Below, piece after piece: positions 26,350 through 34,555 of a DNA stretch of 64,000 bases. Made by a program: the position numbers and the translations under genes. The stretch is from JBHGXV01 sp041920505 (GTDB lineage Bacteria; Bacillota; Bacilli; Brevibacillales; Brevibacillaceae), in the NCBI GenBank assembly GCA_041920505.1, contig JBHGXV010000021.1:162700-226699 (forward strand), written 5' to 3'. How positions within the stretch are numbered: position 1 is the stretch's first letter; the number at the start of each line of letters is the position of its first letter. Below the pieces are notes generated by a model that saw only the letters and a program-made list of their open reading frames with translations, was not told the origin of the DNA and did not search any database.

Positions 26350-26985
26350 TTGATTCGCATGCAGGCTGGAACGTACGAACTGGTGGAAGAATTCCGGGAT
26401 GGCTGGAAACCCGAAGCCTTCAAAGAGCGGTACAGCGACATTCTGGACAAATACGATTACATTGTCGGCGACTGGGGCTACGGTCAGCTTCGCTTGCGGG
26501 GATTTTACGAAAACAGCAATCGCAAGGTGCCGTTTGACCAGAAAATCGCGGCCCTGGATGAATACTTGCAGGAATTTTGTAACTTTGGATGCGCTTACTT
26601 CGTACTCCGCCGCGTGAAAGCGAATGTCCCGACGGATCACCTGGCGCTCCACCAGGACACACCAGACGTCTCGGACCGCCCCGAGACCGGCGAGGATGAA
26701 CGGCCAGCCAGCACTCCGGAACGTCCGCCGCGCCACTCCCGCCCGCCCCGCCCCCGCCAACTGGAACGGGAACGTCAGGAAGCGGATCGGGTCCGAAGCG
26801 AGAGCGGCAAAGAACGAAGCGAGCGGCCGGACAAACAGGGACGCCATCGCGACCGCAACGGCGAACGCCCGGAGCGCGGCAACAAACAGGAACGGGTTTC
26901 CAAGGATCGTCGCGGCCGCGGATCGCGGGAAAAAGTATCCGTTCCCCCCTCGACCCAACCCCCTGCTCCAACGGAGGAGCAGTAA
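26350..26985 (+). CDS. yutD: YutD-like protein with an Arg-rich C-terminal extension
   Basis: The first 95 residues are a YutD domain: YELVEEFRDGWKPEAFKERY, YDYIVGDWGYGQLRLRGF and FCNFGCAYFVLRR. YutD of B. subtilis ends about there. This protein continues for about 115 residues in a very basic, Pro/Arg/Glu/Gly-rich tail (RPPRHSRPPRPRQLERERQ) likely to be disordered. The function of YutD is unknown. The TTG start at 26350 follows AAAAGGAGG at good distance; ATG 26359 is an alternative. A strong terminator follows. The tail may bind nucleic acid, which is only an inference from charge. Confidence 0.82.
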   Translation: MIRMQAGTYELVEEFRDGWKPEAFKERYSDILDKYDYIVGDWGYGQLRLRGFYENSNRKVPFDQKIAALDEYLQEFCNFGCAYFVLRRVKANVPTDHLALHQDTPDVSDRPETGEDERPASTPERPPRHSRPPRPRQLERERQEADRVRSESGKERSERPDKQGRHRDRNGERPERGNKQERVSKDRRGRGSREKVSVPPSTQPPAPTEEQ

Positions 26986-27000
26986 AAAAGCGGAAAAAAA

Positions 27001-27039
27001 GAAGCACCTGCCTGCCGGGAGAATCAGGCGAGGTGCTTC
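27001..27039. terminator. Bidirectional terminator after yutD
   Basis: GAAGCACCTGCCTG (27001-27014) pairs with the arm ending at 27039 (CAGGC-AGGTGCTTC with one extra base). T-runs follow on the plus strand and long T-runs on the minus strand, so it also ends the Tyr/Pro-rich gene. Confidence 0.85.
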
Positions 27040-27078
27040 TGTTTGTTTTGTGATCAAAAGAATTGGTTCCGCCGCCGG

Positions 27079-27411
27079 TCAGTCGATTTGTTCCGGACTT
27101 GCCTGTTCCGTTTGCTCGGCCGTAACGCTGATCGGACGGTATCCGTTATATGGATACGGCGGATAGGACGGATACGGTTGATAGTACGGATACGGCTGGT
27201 AGTATGGATATGGCTGATACGGCGGAAATGGCTGATACGGCGGAAATGGTTGATAAGACGGGTAAAAAAACGGCGGATAAAAATAGGGCTCAACGAAACC
27301 GGGGTCTCGCCTCCGGTGACGGAATCCGAATCCCACCGGTTCTGTTTGATGCGGCGGGACCTGTTGCGCCACAGGTTGATGGGACGGTTGATGCGGTTGC
27401 ATACTCTCCAT
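27079..27411 (-). CDS. Tyr/Pro-rich repeat protein, possibly spore-surface
   Basis: This 110-residue protein is dominated by tandem Y-Q-P-Y/F-P-x-Y units between residues 42 and 88, flanked by a His/Gln-rich start and an acidic, Gln-rich end. No family is recognised. Such Tyr/Pro-rich low-complexity proteins are common among spore coat and crust components of Bacilli, but that is an analogy. A GTGAGGAG ribosome site before ATG 27411 supports it as a real gene. It shares the terminator at 27001-27039 with yutD and is not obviously linked to the next gene. Confidence 0.68.
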   Translation of the reverse strand: MESMQPHQPSHQPVAQQVPPHQTEPVGFGFRHRRRDPGFVEPYFYPPFFYPSYQPFPPYQPFPPYQPYPYYQPYPYYQPYPSYPPYPYNGYRPISVTAEQTEQASPEQID

Positions 27412-27503
27412 CGACGCTCCTCACTGTGAAGATTTTTATTTACGACAGCAGTATACGAAGCCGATGGGCGTATGGCGATTTGTCCCGATTGAAAATGGGC
27501 GCG

Positions 27504-27782
27504 TCAGATCGCCCGCTGCAAAAAGGTTTTTAGTTCCGAGGCTTCCGCTTCCGACAAGTGGAACGCGTACTCCAGATACCCTTCTTCCCGCAGGTCGTCG
27601 TCGCCGATAATGGCACTGCGGCCGTTCTGTATGTTGATTACCAGTTTTTTGCCGTAAAAGCGGGTTGTGGTAACGATCGCCAAATCAAACCGCGTGGTTT
27701 CGCCGATGAAGCTGACGAACCGGGTGCTGGTTTCTTCCGTTTCGTCATACAGGAACAACGGTTCATGGGACACGTCCGACAC
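27504..27782 (-). CDS. DUF3055-like small protein
   Basis: The 92-residue protein begins with LFLYDETEETSTRFVSFIG and continues FDLAIVTTTRFYGKKLVINIQNG, AIIGDDDLREEGYLEYAF and a carboxy-terminal acidic helix. This resembles the small DUF3055 (SAV0927-type) family of Bacilli, whose function is unknown; I am moderately sure of the family. Its GTG start is one base from the glpX stop on the same strand, so the two are co-transcribed and probably translationally coupled. Confidence 0.72.
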   Translation of the reverse strand: MSDVSHEPLFLYDETEETSTRFVSFIGETTRFDLAIVTTTRFYGKKLVINIQNGRSAIIGDDDLREEGYLEYAFHLSEAEASELKTFLQRAI

Positions 27783-28757
27783 CTACTTCCATACCAGATT
27801 GGGTTTGTGTTCCAGGTTGTGCAACGCCCGGATGAAGCGGATGGTCTTGGTTTTCGACCGCATCACCAACGAGTGGGTCTCAACCATATTGTCACCCAAA
27901 TAGCGAACACCCTGCAACAACTCGCCGTCAGAGACGCCCGTTGCGGCGAAAATCGCGTCGGCGCCGCTCACCAGATCGTCCAACGTCAGCAGTTGTTCCG
28001 GGTCTGACAGTCCCATCTTGACGCAGCGTTCGCGTTCGGCGTCGTTTTGCGGCTTGAGCTGTGCCTGCATGTCGCCGCCGAGACACTTGATCGCCGCTGC
28101 GCTGATGACGCCTTCCGGAGCGCCGCCGATGCCGATGAACAGGTCAATGCCGGTATGGGGCAAGCAGGCGGCGATTGCCGCTCCTACGTCGCCGTCGCCA
28201 AACAGCTTGACGCGTGCGCCTTTTTCCCGCACCGCTTCGATCAAATGATTGTGCCGCTCGCGCTCCTGGATGATGACGGTCACGTCCTGGACGCGCTTGT
28301 TGTTCGCTTCGGCCACGATGTCGATCATTTTTTCCACCGGGTCATGCAGGCGGATCAACCCTGCGGCGCGCGGCCCGACCGCCATCTTCAGCATGTACAT
28401 GTCCGGGGCGTGCAACAAGGTGCCTTTGTCACCCAGAGCTACGACGGACAGCGCGTTGCTGTGCCCCTTGGCCACAATAGTCGTCCCTTCCAGAGGATCG
28501 ACAGCCACGTCGACTTCCGGACTGTCCGGGTCCTGATTGCCCACCTTTTCGCCGATGTACAGCATCGGCGCTTCGTCCAATTCTCCTTCGCCGATTACGA
28601 CCGTTCCGCGCATGGCGATGGTGTCAAACATCGCCCGCATCGCTGTCGTGGCGGCGTCGTCCGCTTCGTGTTTTTTTCCGCGGCCCAGCCACTGGGCAGA
28701 TGCCAGTGCAGCCATCTCCGTGACGCGTACGACTTCTAACGCCAACTCCCTTTCCAT
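27783..28757 (-). CDS. glpX: Class II fructose-1,6-bisphosphatase GlpX
   Basis: This 324-residue enzyme has the GlpX metal-binding motifs: ADDAATTAMR (residue about 30), VVIGEGELDEAP, DVAVDPLEGTTIVAKG near residue 85, DGDVGAAIAA and GIGGAPEGVISAAAIKCLGG. It removes the 1-phosphate of fructose-1,6-bisphosphate in gluconeogenesis. The start at 28757 is chosen because GAGGAGG lies seven bases before it and the protein then begins MERELAL like B. subtilis GlpX; six extra residues are possible upstream. The DUF3055-like gene follows directly. Confidence 0.95.
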   Translation of the reverse strand: MERELALEVVRVTEMAALASAQWLGRGKKHEADDAATTAMRAMFDTIAMRGTVVIGEGELDEAPMLYIGEKVGNQDPDSPEVDVAVDPLEGTTIVAKGHSNALSVVALGDKGTLLHAPDMYMLKMAVGPRAAGLIRLHDPVEKMIDIVAEANNKRVQDVTVIIQERERHNHLIEAVREKGARVKLFGDGDVGAAIAACLPHTGIDLFIGIGGAPEGVISAAAIKCLGGDMQAQLKPQNDAERERCVKMGLSDPEQLLTLDDLVSGADAIFAATGVSDGELLQGVRYLGDNMVETHSLVMRSKTKTIRFIRALHNLEHKPNLVWK

Positions 28758-28973
28758 CTGTATCCTCCTCGCCATTGATTCGGCTTACGAATCTTCCTGG
28801 TCAAAAACCGTTTTCTATTTTAGCACAAGTTGGGGAAAGGCCAATGTTCATATTGAATTTTCCTATTTTTTCTTCTAAGATAAAGTATTGAAGGGATGTA
28901 TACCTTCATTGAACATGACGAATCCGTCCAGCAAATACGTGTACGAGATGGTTGGCACCTAGGGGGGACGACA

Positions 28974-30320
28974 GTGTATCAGCGAACGATCAAGGGTTGG
29001 GAAAGGGTAAAGATGTGGTTTCAGGTGCTGTCCCCTCCCCGGGTTCTGAAGTTGTTTCCTCCCCATTTTTTCATGCGAGACGTTGTCTTGGAACAAGTGG
29101 AAAAATGGAGTCGAAAAGGACATCGCTGCCTGTTGCTTTTTTTTGATGTGAAGCAATACGGCGACATCCGCTCTCTTTACCCCGACCATGTGATCCTGCA
29201 AATCGAAGACACGATTATCGAGGCGTTTCGTTCCGTCGTGCGAAAACGGATTGCCGACGACGAGTTGTTGGCCGTGCAACGATACTACGATGACGACTAT
29301 ATTGTCGTGATGAAACCGTCGGCCCGCCTGTCCACATTCGAAGAGTTGCAGACATGGACGGATGCGTTTCGTGAAGACCTGGAAAAGGAGATGGCGGAAC
29401 GTACCGCCGCGTTTCTCGACATACCGATCCGGTTTTACGCCTCGTTCGCCTGGATTGACAGGGAACCGGAGGAAGACGTGCAGTTGGCGGTGCAGCGCGC
29501 CATGCAAGATGCGCGCGCCCTGGCCAAACAATGGTTGTCTCCCCGTTTCGGCAACTACCGCGCAGAGATTCGGCGCATCGTCGAAGAAGAAGACATTCGG
29601 GTGTTGGCCCAGCCGATCATTTCCCTGTCCAGCGGCGTCATCGAGGGATTCGAGATTCTCACGCGCGGACCGGCGAATACGCCGTTTGCCAACCCGATGG
29701 ATCTGTTTCACTATGCCCATCTGGCGGATATGCTGATGCCGCTGGAGTTGTTGGTCATCAAAAAAACCCTGATCGAGATTCACAAGAAACAGTCGCCCTT
29801 GCCGATGTTTATCAACGTCACCGTTCCCAGTCTGATTAACCCCGTCTTTTTCCAAAAGGTGATGGGCCTTCTGAAGAAGTTTCCGGACGTGAAGCCGAGC
29901 CAGATCATCTTTGAGATCACAGAGCGGCACGCGATCGAGGATTTTGCTGAATTCCACCAATACATCCAGGAGTTTCGCAACGCCGGGTTCCGCTTCGCCG
30001 TCGACGACACGGGAGCGGGGTACGCCAGTCTCAACATGATCTCCGAACTGTTGCCGGACGTGATCAAAATCGACCGCAGTATTATCCAGAACATCGACAA
30101 GCACGAGGTCAAGGATTCGATTCTGCAAGCGATCATGCTGGTGGCCAACAAGATCGGCTCCACCGTGGTGGCCGAGGGAATCGAGACAGAGGCGGAAGCC
30201 AACGTGCTGTTGCAAAACAACGTGATGCTCGGGCAAGGGTATTTTTTCGCCCGCCCGCACGAACCGTTTCCCGAACTGAGCGAAAATTGGGTGATGAAGC
30301 AAAAAGGGCATCTCGTCTGA
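28974..30320 (+). CDS. EAL-domain protein with degenerate N-terminal domain
   Basis: This 448-residue soluble protein has an amino-terminal region (residues 1-185) shaped like a degenerate GGDEF domain without the signature, then an EAL domain. Its motifs are EGFEILTRG (an E-I-L variant), MFINVTVP, FEITERHA, AVDDTGAGYASLN (T-G-A in place of F-G-T), IKIDRS and AEGIE. Most metal and substrate ligands appear present, so it may be an active or weakly active cyclic-di-GMP phosphodiesterase. GTG 28974 is chosen because AGGGGGG is ideally placed before it; ATG 28896 has a poor site. Confidence 0.82.
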   Translation: MYQRTIKGWERVKMWFQVLSPPRVLKLFPPHFFMRDVVLEQVEKWSRKGHRCLLLFFDVKQYGDIRSLYPDHVILQIEDTIIEAFRSVVRKRIADDELLAVQRYYDDDYIVVMKPSARLSTFEELQTWTDAFREDLEKEMAERTAAFLDIPIRFYASFAWIDREPEEDVQLAVQRAMQDARALAKQWLSPRFGNYRAEIRRIVEEEDIRVLAQPIISLSSGVIEGFEILTRGPANTPFANPMDLFHYAHLADMLMPLELLVIKKTLIEIHKKQSPLPMFINVTVPSLINPVFFQKVMGLLKKFPDVKPSQIIFEITERHAIEDFAEFHQYIQEFRNAGFRFAVDDTGAGYASLNMISELLPDVIKIDRSIIQNIDKHEVKDSILQAIMLVANKIGSTVVAEGIETEAEANVLLQNNVMLGQGYFFARPHEPFPELSENWVMKQKGHLV

Positions 30321-30441
30321 CCGAGCATGCGTTCATCACTTCCCCTTTCGGCAGGACAGGCTTCTCCTTGGCCCTTGGCGGCGCTGGAGGAGCCTTTCGT
30401 GCGTGTCGGCGGGGCTTGACTTACGGAAGACCGACCGTTTT

Positions 30442-30450
30442 TGGTATACT
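30442..30450 (+). promoter_or_regulatory. Extended -10 promoter before the small membrane protein gene
   Basis: TGGTATACT is an extended -10 element ending 25 bases before the GTG at 30476. The -35 is weak. Confidence 0.5.
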
Positions 30451-30475
30451 GGGAAGGGAAAAGAGGTGAGGCAGC

Positions 30476-30598
30476 GTGGGCAAAGAATACCTCATGCAAA
30501 GTGCGCTGATCTTGTTTATTCTCGTGCTGACGTTTGTGTTTACCATCGTTTACGCCAAACGGGTGTCGAAGAAAAAGCGCGGGCAAAACGACAAGTAG
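30476..30598 (+). CDS. Small single-span membrane protein
   Basis: A 40-residue protein begins at GTG 30476 after AGGTGAGG. One membrane helix (ALILFILVLTFVFTIVYA) is followed by the strongly basic tail KRVSKKKRGQNDK, indicating an inside-facing carboxy terminus. No family is recognised. The ribosome site, the promoter just upstream and the 13-base gap to the yutE-like gene support it as a real co-transcribed gene. Confidence 0.65.
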   Translation: MGKEYLMQSALILFILVLTFVFTIVYAKRVSKKKRGQNDK

Positions 30599-30611
30599 AT
30601 AGGAGAGAACC

Positions 30612-31046
30612 ATGTACAACCTGAACACGACGAGAATCGAGGAAGTCCTGACATACATGACCCGGACGCTTGTCTGGCTGCGCGAACTGGCCGGCCGGCC
30701 GGATGAGGCGATTGCCGCCGATGCGGTGGCGCAGGCGGCGATGGAGCGCGGATTGCACATGACGATCGAGGCGATCGCCGACGTCGGGAACGCGTTGATC
30801 GACGGGTTTATCATGCGCGATCCGGGCAGCTACACCGATATTGTGGAGATCCTGCGCGACGAGCGGGTGGTGGACGACACGCAGGCGGCCACACTTACCC
30901 AGGTGGTGTCGTTTCGCAAGCAGTTAGTCAACGAGTATACGCGCGTCCCGGTCCACGAGATGATCGCGATGGTCCGGGAGTCGCTAGACGTGTTGGAGAT
31001 GTTCGCTCCGGCGGTGCGGGCGTATATCAAACAGGAAATGTTTTGA
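30612..31046 (+). CDS. yutE: DUF86/HepT-like protein YutE
   Basis: The 144-residue all-helical protein fits DUF86: ALIDGFIMRDPGSYTDIVEIL in the middle and VSFRKQLVNEYTRVP near residue 105, the position of the HepT R-x4-6-H/N-x-Y motif, here with Asn rather than His. HepT proteins are RNase-like toxins paired with MNT nucleotidyltransferases, but no MNT gene is adjacent; the next gene is separated by a terminator. As in B. subtilis, where yutE is a solo gene, a toxin role is not supported by context. It follows a taggaga ribosome site. Confidence 0.82.
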   Translation: MYNLNTTRIEEVLTYMTRTLVWLRELAGRPDEAIAADAVAQAAMERGLHMTIEAIADVGNALIDGFIMRDPGSYTDIVEILRDERVVDDTQAATLTQVVSFRKQLVNEYTRVPVHEMIAMVRESLDVLEMFAPAVRAYIKQEMF

Positions 31047-31073
31047 CGGTTGCCCAGGCGGCAGCCGTTTTTT
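31047..31073 (+). terminator. Terminator after yutE
   Basis: CGGTTGCC (31047-31054) pairs with GGCAGCCG (31060-31067), followed by six T. Confidence 0.8.
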
Positions 31074-31115
31074 CGCGCTTCCACCAACCGCTAGTTTTGA
31101 AAATAAAAACTCACT

Positions 31116-31127
31116 TTAGTTTACTAA
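31116..31127. promoter_or_regulatory. Candidate operator before the cysteine-rich regulator gene
   Basis: TTAGT-TT-ACTAA is a perfect five-base inverted repeat lying 49-60 bases before the regulator start. It could be its own operator. Short AT-rich palindromes do arise by chance. Confidence 0.4.
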
Positions 31128-31175
31128 GGGGGCGGCATGCGATAGAATAAGAACACAGGAAGGCTGGTGACAGAC

Positions 31176-31814
31176 ATGAACAGCGAACAACAATCCACCC
31201 GCGATCAGATTCTTCATATGCTGAAAATGAAAGGATCGCTGACCGTCAGCGAAATGGCGGCCGAACTGGGCATTACGGAAATGGCTGTCCGCCGTCACCT
31301 GAACACGCTGGAGCGGGACAAACTGATCCGTTCCACGCTGGTGCGGCAGGCGATGGGGCGGCCGACCAATGTGTATTCGCTGTCGGAGGCGGCGGACGAG
31401 TTGTTTCCCCGCAATTACCACGATATCACGCTTGATTTTTTGAAAGATCTTGAGGAAATAGACGGAACCGCCAAGATTGAAGCGCTGTTTCGCCGGCGCG
31501 AAGACCGGCTGGAGGAACGGTACCGGCTGCACGTACAAGGCGCACTGGAAGATCGCGTCGCGGCGCTGGCGGAGCTGCAAAATCGGAAAGGCTACATGGT
31601 GCAGTGGGAAAAGGACGAAGCTTCCGGGACCTACTACTTCAAGGAGTACAATTGTCCCATCGCCCAGGTGGCGAGACAGTACACCCAGGCGTGCAACTGC
31701 GAACTTTCCCTGTTCCGCCGTCTGCTGGAAACGGAAGTGGAGCAGACCTCCTGCATGGCCAAGGGCGGCGATCATTGTGTGTACGAGATCAAGGAGAAAA
31801 AGACCGGGACCTGA
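31176..31814 (+). CDS. Winged-helix regulator with a C-terminal cysteine cluster (SufR-like)
   Basis: This 212-residue protein has an amino-terminal winged helix-turn-helix (LTVSEMAAELGITEMAVRRH, then a wing with MGRPTNVYSL). The carboxy-terminal half carries several cysteines: NCPIAQVARQYTQACNC (C-x12-C-x-C) and later SCMAKGGDHCVYEI (C-x7-C). This plan resembles SufR-type iron-sulfur sensing repressors, though spacing is not the cyanobacterial one. It may sense iron-sulfur status or redox. ATG 31176 is chosen; GTG 31167 is also possible. The NagD-like phosphatase follows after a hairpin. Confidence 0.78.
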   Translation: MNSEQQSTRDQILHMLKMKGSLTVSEMAAELGITEMAVRRHLNTLERDKLIRSTLVRQAMGRPTNVYSLSEAADELFPRNYHDITLDFLKDLEEIDGTAKIEALFRRREDRLEERYRLHVQGALEDRVAALAELQNRKGYMVQWEKDEASGTYYFKEYNCPIAQVARQYTQACNCELSLFRRLLETEVEQTSCMAKGGDHCVYEIKEKKTGT

Positions 31815-31828
31815 CGCCCGCGCGTAGG

Positions 31829-31854
31829 CATCCACTTTCGCGAGTGGGTGTTTT
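31829..31854 (+). terminator. Terminator-like hairpin between regulator and yutF
   Basis: CATCCACT (31829-31836) pairs with AGTGGGTG (31843-31850), followed by TTTTCTTC. It may only partly stop read-through into yutF, 26 bases downstream. Confidence 0.6.
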
Positions 31855-31879
31855 CTTCTTTCGGGAGGGGAGGATCGAA

Positions 31880-32671
31880 ATGAAGCAGTATCAAGGATTT
31901 TTGATTGACCTGGACGGCACCGTTTATCGCGGGAAAGAGGTGATTCCCGAGGCGGTTCGTTTTATCGAGCGGTTGAAAGAGGAGGGACGCCGCTTTCTGT
32001 ATCTGACGAACAATTCGGCGGTCACACCGGAGGCGGTGGCAAACCGCCTGTCCGGCATGGGCCTGCCCACGGCGGAAAAAGATGTCTACACTTCGGCGAT
32101 GGCGGTGGCCGCCTATCTGGCCGAACGGGAACCTGACGGAGCCAGCGTGTACGTGATCGGGGAAACCGGTCTAAACGACGCGCTCGCGCAAAACGGCTTT
32201 GTCTTCACCGAGGAGAAACCGCAGTACGTGATCGTCGGAATTGACCGGCATTTCACATACGACAAACTGGCGGTCGCCGCCCGGGCGATCCGCGGCGGTG
32301 CCGTGTTTCTCGCCACCAACAACGATGCCGCCCTGCCGACGGAAGCGGGGCTGTTCCCCGGAAACGGCTCGCTTGTTGCCGCTGTTTCGGTGGCGTCCGG
32401 AACCCGGCCGATTGTGATCGGCAAACCGGAAAAGCTGATCGTCGACTACGCGCTTCGGCGCCTGGGCACCCGGCCCGAAGAGACGCTGATCGTCGGGGAC
32501 AACCTGCACACGGACATCGAGGCCGGGGCCAATAGCGGTCTTGACAGCTTGCTGGTCTTGACCGGATACTCGTCCGCCGACGACGCGGCGCGTCATCCGG
32601 TGAAGCCCACGTACATCGCGCCTGACCTCCTTGCCTGGTGGGAGCGGATGAGTGCGGCCGCGCGCGGTTGA
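31880..32671 (+). CDS. yutF: NagD-type HAD phosphatase YutF
   Basis: This 263-residue HAD hydrolase has DLDGTVYRG (residues 9-17, the nucleophile Asp and general acid), LTNNSA near residue 44, IGKPEKL near residue 181 and VGDNLHTDIEAG near residue 205, with a type C2 cap. NagD-family enzymes dephosphorylate nucleotides or sugar phosphates; the true substrate of YutF is not settled. ATG 31880 follows GGGAGGGGAGG at six bases. Synteny with yutE, yutG and yutH supports the name. Confidence 0.9.
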   Translation: MKQYQGFLIDLDGTVYRGKEVIPEAVRFIERLKEEGRRFLYLTNNSAVTPEAVANRLSGMGLPTAEKDVYTSAMAVAAYLAEREPDGASVYVIGETGLNDALAQNGFVFTEEKPQYVIVGIDRHFTYDKLAVAARAIRGGAVFLATNNDAALPTEAGLFPGNGSLVAAVSVASGTRPIVIGKPEKLIVDYALRRLGTRPEETLIVGDNLHTDIEAGANSGLDSLLVLTGYSSADDAARHPVKPTYIAPDLLAWWERMSAAARG

Positions 32672-32678
32672 AGGCAGG

Positions 32679-33221
32679 CTATAATTCGGGGAATGGGGAT
32701 TCGGCTTCTTTCCACCTCGCTTCTTCTTCCCGGCGGTGCCGGTGGGCGATGCGGCTTGAGGCCGCTGCCGCGATCGCGCCGACCAGGTCGTCAAGGAAGG
32801 TGTGAACGCCGTGGCGCTTGTCGTTGAGCCGAGTCAGCACCCCGTGTTTCAGCTTGTCAACGTATCCGTAGTTGGTAAAGCCGATACTGCCGTAGATATT
32901 GACGATCGCCAAGGCCATCACTTCGTCCACGCCGTACAGTGACTCGTCTTCGGCCACCATTTCCTGCAACGGGCTGGTCAGTTGCCCCTGTTCGGCGAGC
33001 ATGTCCAACTGGATGCCGGTAATCAGCGCGTTTTGCACCTCGCGCTTTTGCAGTACGGCATGGATGCTGTCTGTACACTGCTTTAGTGTCAGATTGGGGA
33101 CGTACGGGCTCTGAAGGAACTGGACGATTCGCCCGATTTCCTCCAACGCGACACCGCGTCGCTTTAGCAATTGAATCGCTGCGTTGTACACCTCTTCTCC
33201 GTAAACACGCCTGGCAGTCAT
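32679..33221 (-). CDS. yutG: Phosphatidylglycerophosphatase A-like protein YutG
   Basis: The 180-residue protein fits the YutG / PgpA-related family of Bacilli: RRVYGEEVYNAAIQLLKRRGV at the start, PYVPNLTLKQC, EDESLYGVDEVMALAIVNIYGSIG in the middle and a conserved HTFLDDLVGAIAAAASSRIAHRHRR near the end. It lacks the membrane segments of E. coli PgpA. Substrate is uncertain. The start at 33221 is fixed by GAGAGGAG on the minus strand. It is convergent with yutF, with only seven bases between the stops, and diverges from yutH. Confidence 0.82.
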   Translation of the reverse strand: MTARRVYGEEVYNAAIQLLKRRGVALEEIGRIVQFLQSPYVPNLTLKQCTDSIHAVLQKREVQNALITGIQLDMLAEQGQLTSPLQEMVAEDESLYGVDEVMALAIVNIYGSIGFTNYGYVDKLKHGVLTRLNDKRHGVHTFLDDLVGAIAAAASSRIAHRHRREEEARWKEAESPFPEL

Positions 33222-33391
33222 GAACTTGCTCCTCTCGTCAGACGTCAATGCGCCAGAATCGTTTATGCGCTAGTATCTGCCGGTTGTTCGCCTGGTTATC
33301 CGTTTTTGCGGCGAGTGACCGGCTGGTAAATAGGCACCTGTCACGCCCGGCCCACATACAATACGGGAAACAGAGTGGGGGAGGAAGGCGT

Positions 33392-34468
33392 GTGGACGAT
33401 GTGCAACGGATTGTAGAAAACGCCTACGGATTTCATCTGTACGGGATCACGGAAACAGGCAGCCGCTCCATTCTGCAAACAGATCGCGGCCTGTTTTACC
33501 TGTTTGCGTTTCCGGCGACGTACCGGCACAAACGCCGGTTTGTGGAACGGGTGAAGAAACACGTGGGCGCAAGCAACGGGCTGGCCGTGCTGCCAACGGT
33601 TGCGGCCGCTGACGGAAAGCGGGTTGTGCTTGTGGACGACGAACTTTTGTGCGTGCACCAAGGCGTCCGGGAAGTGACGCCGATTGATCCCGCGTTCGCC
33701 GCCGGGCAGTTGTTCGCCCAATTTCACCAGGCTACCGGCGCGTTTACCGGCGAGCAACTGTTTTTGTCGTACAGTTCGCTCGGCAAGTGGCCCGGCATGT
33801 GGCGCAACCGGCTGCGCAGCTATGATGCCTACCGCGACCAGGTGGAGGCGGACAGAGGGGTGCTGACGCCGTTTGACGAATACCTGCTGATGTCGTTTAC
33901 CTACGTGTCGCAACTGGCGGACACGGCAGTGCGGTACCTGGGAGACACCGGGTACCAGACGGCGGTAAAAGAGACAGCCAAATTTGGAAAGATTGCCTAT
34001 CAAAACGTGGACGCGGGGTATCTGGTGCATGACGAAACCGGCGGACATTATCTCGCTGGCGAACTGGGCTGGGTAATCGACATGCGCGCCCGGGACGTCG
34101 GCCAGTGGATCAAGGCCGACATCCGCCAGAGCGGCTGGGACGCCGGACGGACTCTGCGGTTTTTGCAGGGCTACCAGTCGATTGCGCCGTTGTTGCCGGA
34201 GGAGTACGCGTGCGTTTACGCGCTGCTCTTGTATCCGGGGCGGTTTTTGCGCATGGTCGAGACGTACAGCAAGATGACGGCAGCGGAGCGGTCGCAGTTT
34301 GACTTTTCGTCGTGGCAGACGCAACTGGAAGATGAATTGTGTGAATTGGAAGGAGCGTTGCGCGATTTTCCCGGCTTGGTGCTGGAACATTTCGAGGTAG
34401 GGATTCCGCCGGTAGAGTGGATGTGGCGCCGCGATCCGACTCAGGCGGAGTTGCCATACCATCTGTGA
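33392..34468 (+). CDS. yutH: YutH-like spore coat protein
   Basis: The 358-residue protein resembles YutH and the CotS/CotI group, which have an aminoglycoside-kinase-like fold but usually no activity. Seen are VENAYGFHLYG at the start, TDRGLFYLFAFPATYRHKRRF near residue 30, HQGVREVTP, FHQATGAFTGEQLF and a late GWVIDMRARDVGQWIK. The coat association is from the family. GTG 33392 follows GGGGGAGGAAGG. The hydrolase gene starts 87 bases later on the same strand, so they may be co-transcribed. Confidence 0.8.
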   Translation: MDDVQRIVENAYGFHLYGITETGSRSILQTDRGLFYLFAFPATYRHKRRFVERVKKHVGASNGLAVLPTVAAADGKRVVLVDDELLCVHQGVREVTPIDPAFAAGQLFAQFHQATGAFTGEQLFLSYSSLGKWPGMWRNRLRSYDAYRDQVEADRGVLTPFDEYLLMSFTYVSQLADTAVRYLGDTGYQTAVKETAKFGKIAYQNVDAGYLVHDETGGHYLAGELGWVIDMRARDVGQWIKADIRQSGWDAGRTLRFLQGYQSIAPLLPEEYACVYALLLYPGRFLRMVETYSKMTAAERSQFDFSSWQTQLEDELCELEGALRDFPGLVLEHFEVGIPPVEWMWRRDPTQAELPYHL

Positions 34469-34555
34469 TCCGTGTCTGTCAGTGAACGGTTGCTCGCCTG
34501 TCGAAGGGCGCACGCGCGGCGAGCCTTTCGGCAGCAGAACGAGGGGGTGCCTCTG

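Noticed and set aside
28959..30311. Minus-strand open frame opposite the EAL gene
   Set aside because: The plus-strand EAL domain is clear; the opposite frame shows no domain or start signals.
30612..31046. HepT-MNT toxin-antitoxin pair
   Set aside because: The HepT-like gene has no nucleotidyltransferase partner, and a terminator separates it from the next gene; the order matches solo yutE in B. subtilis.
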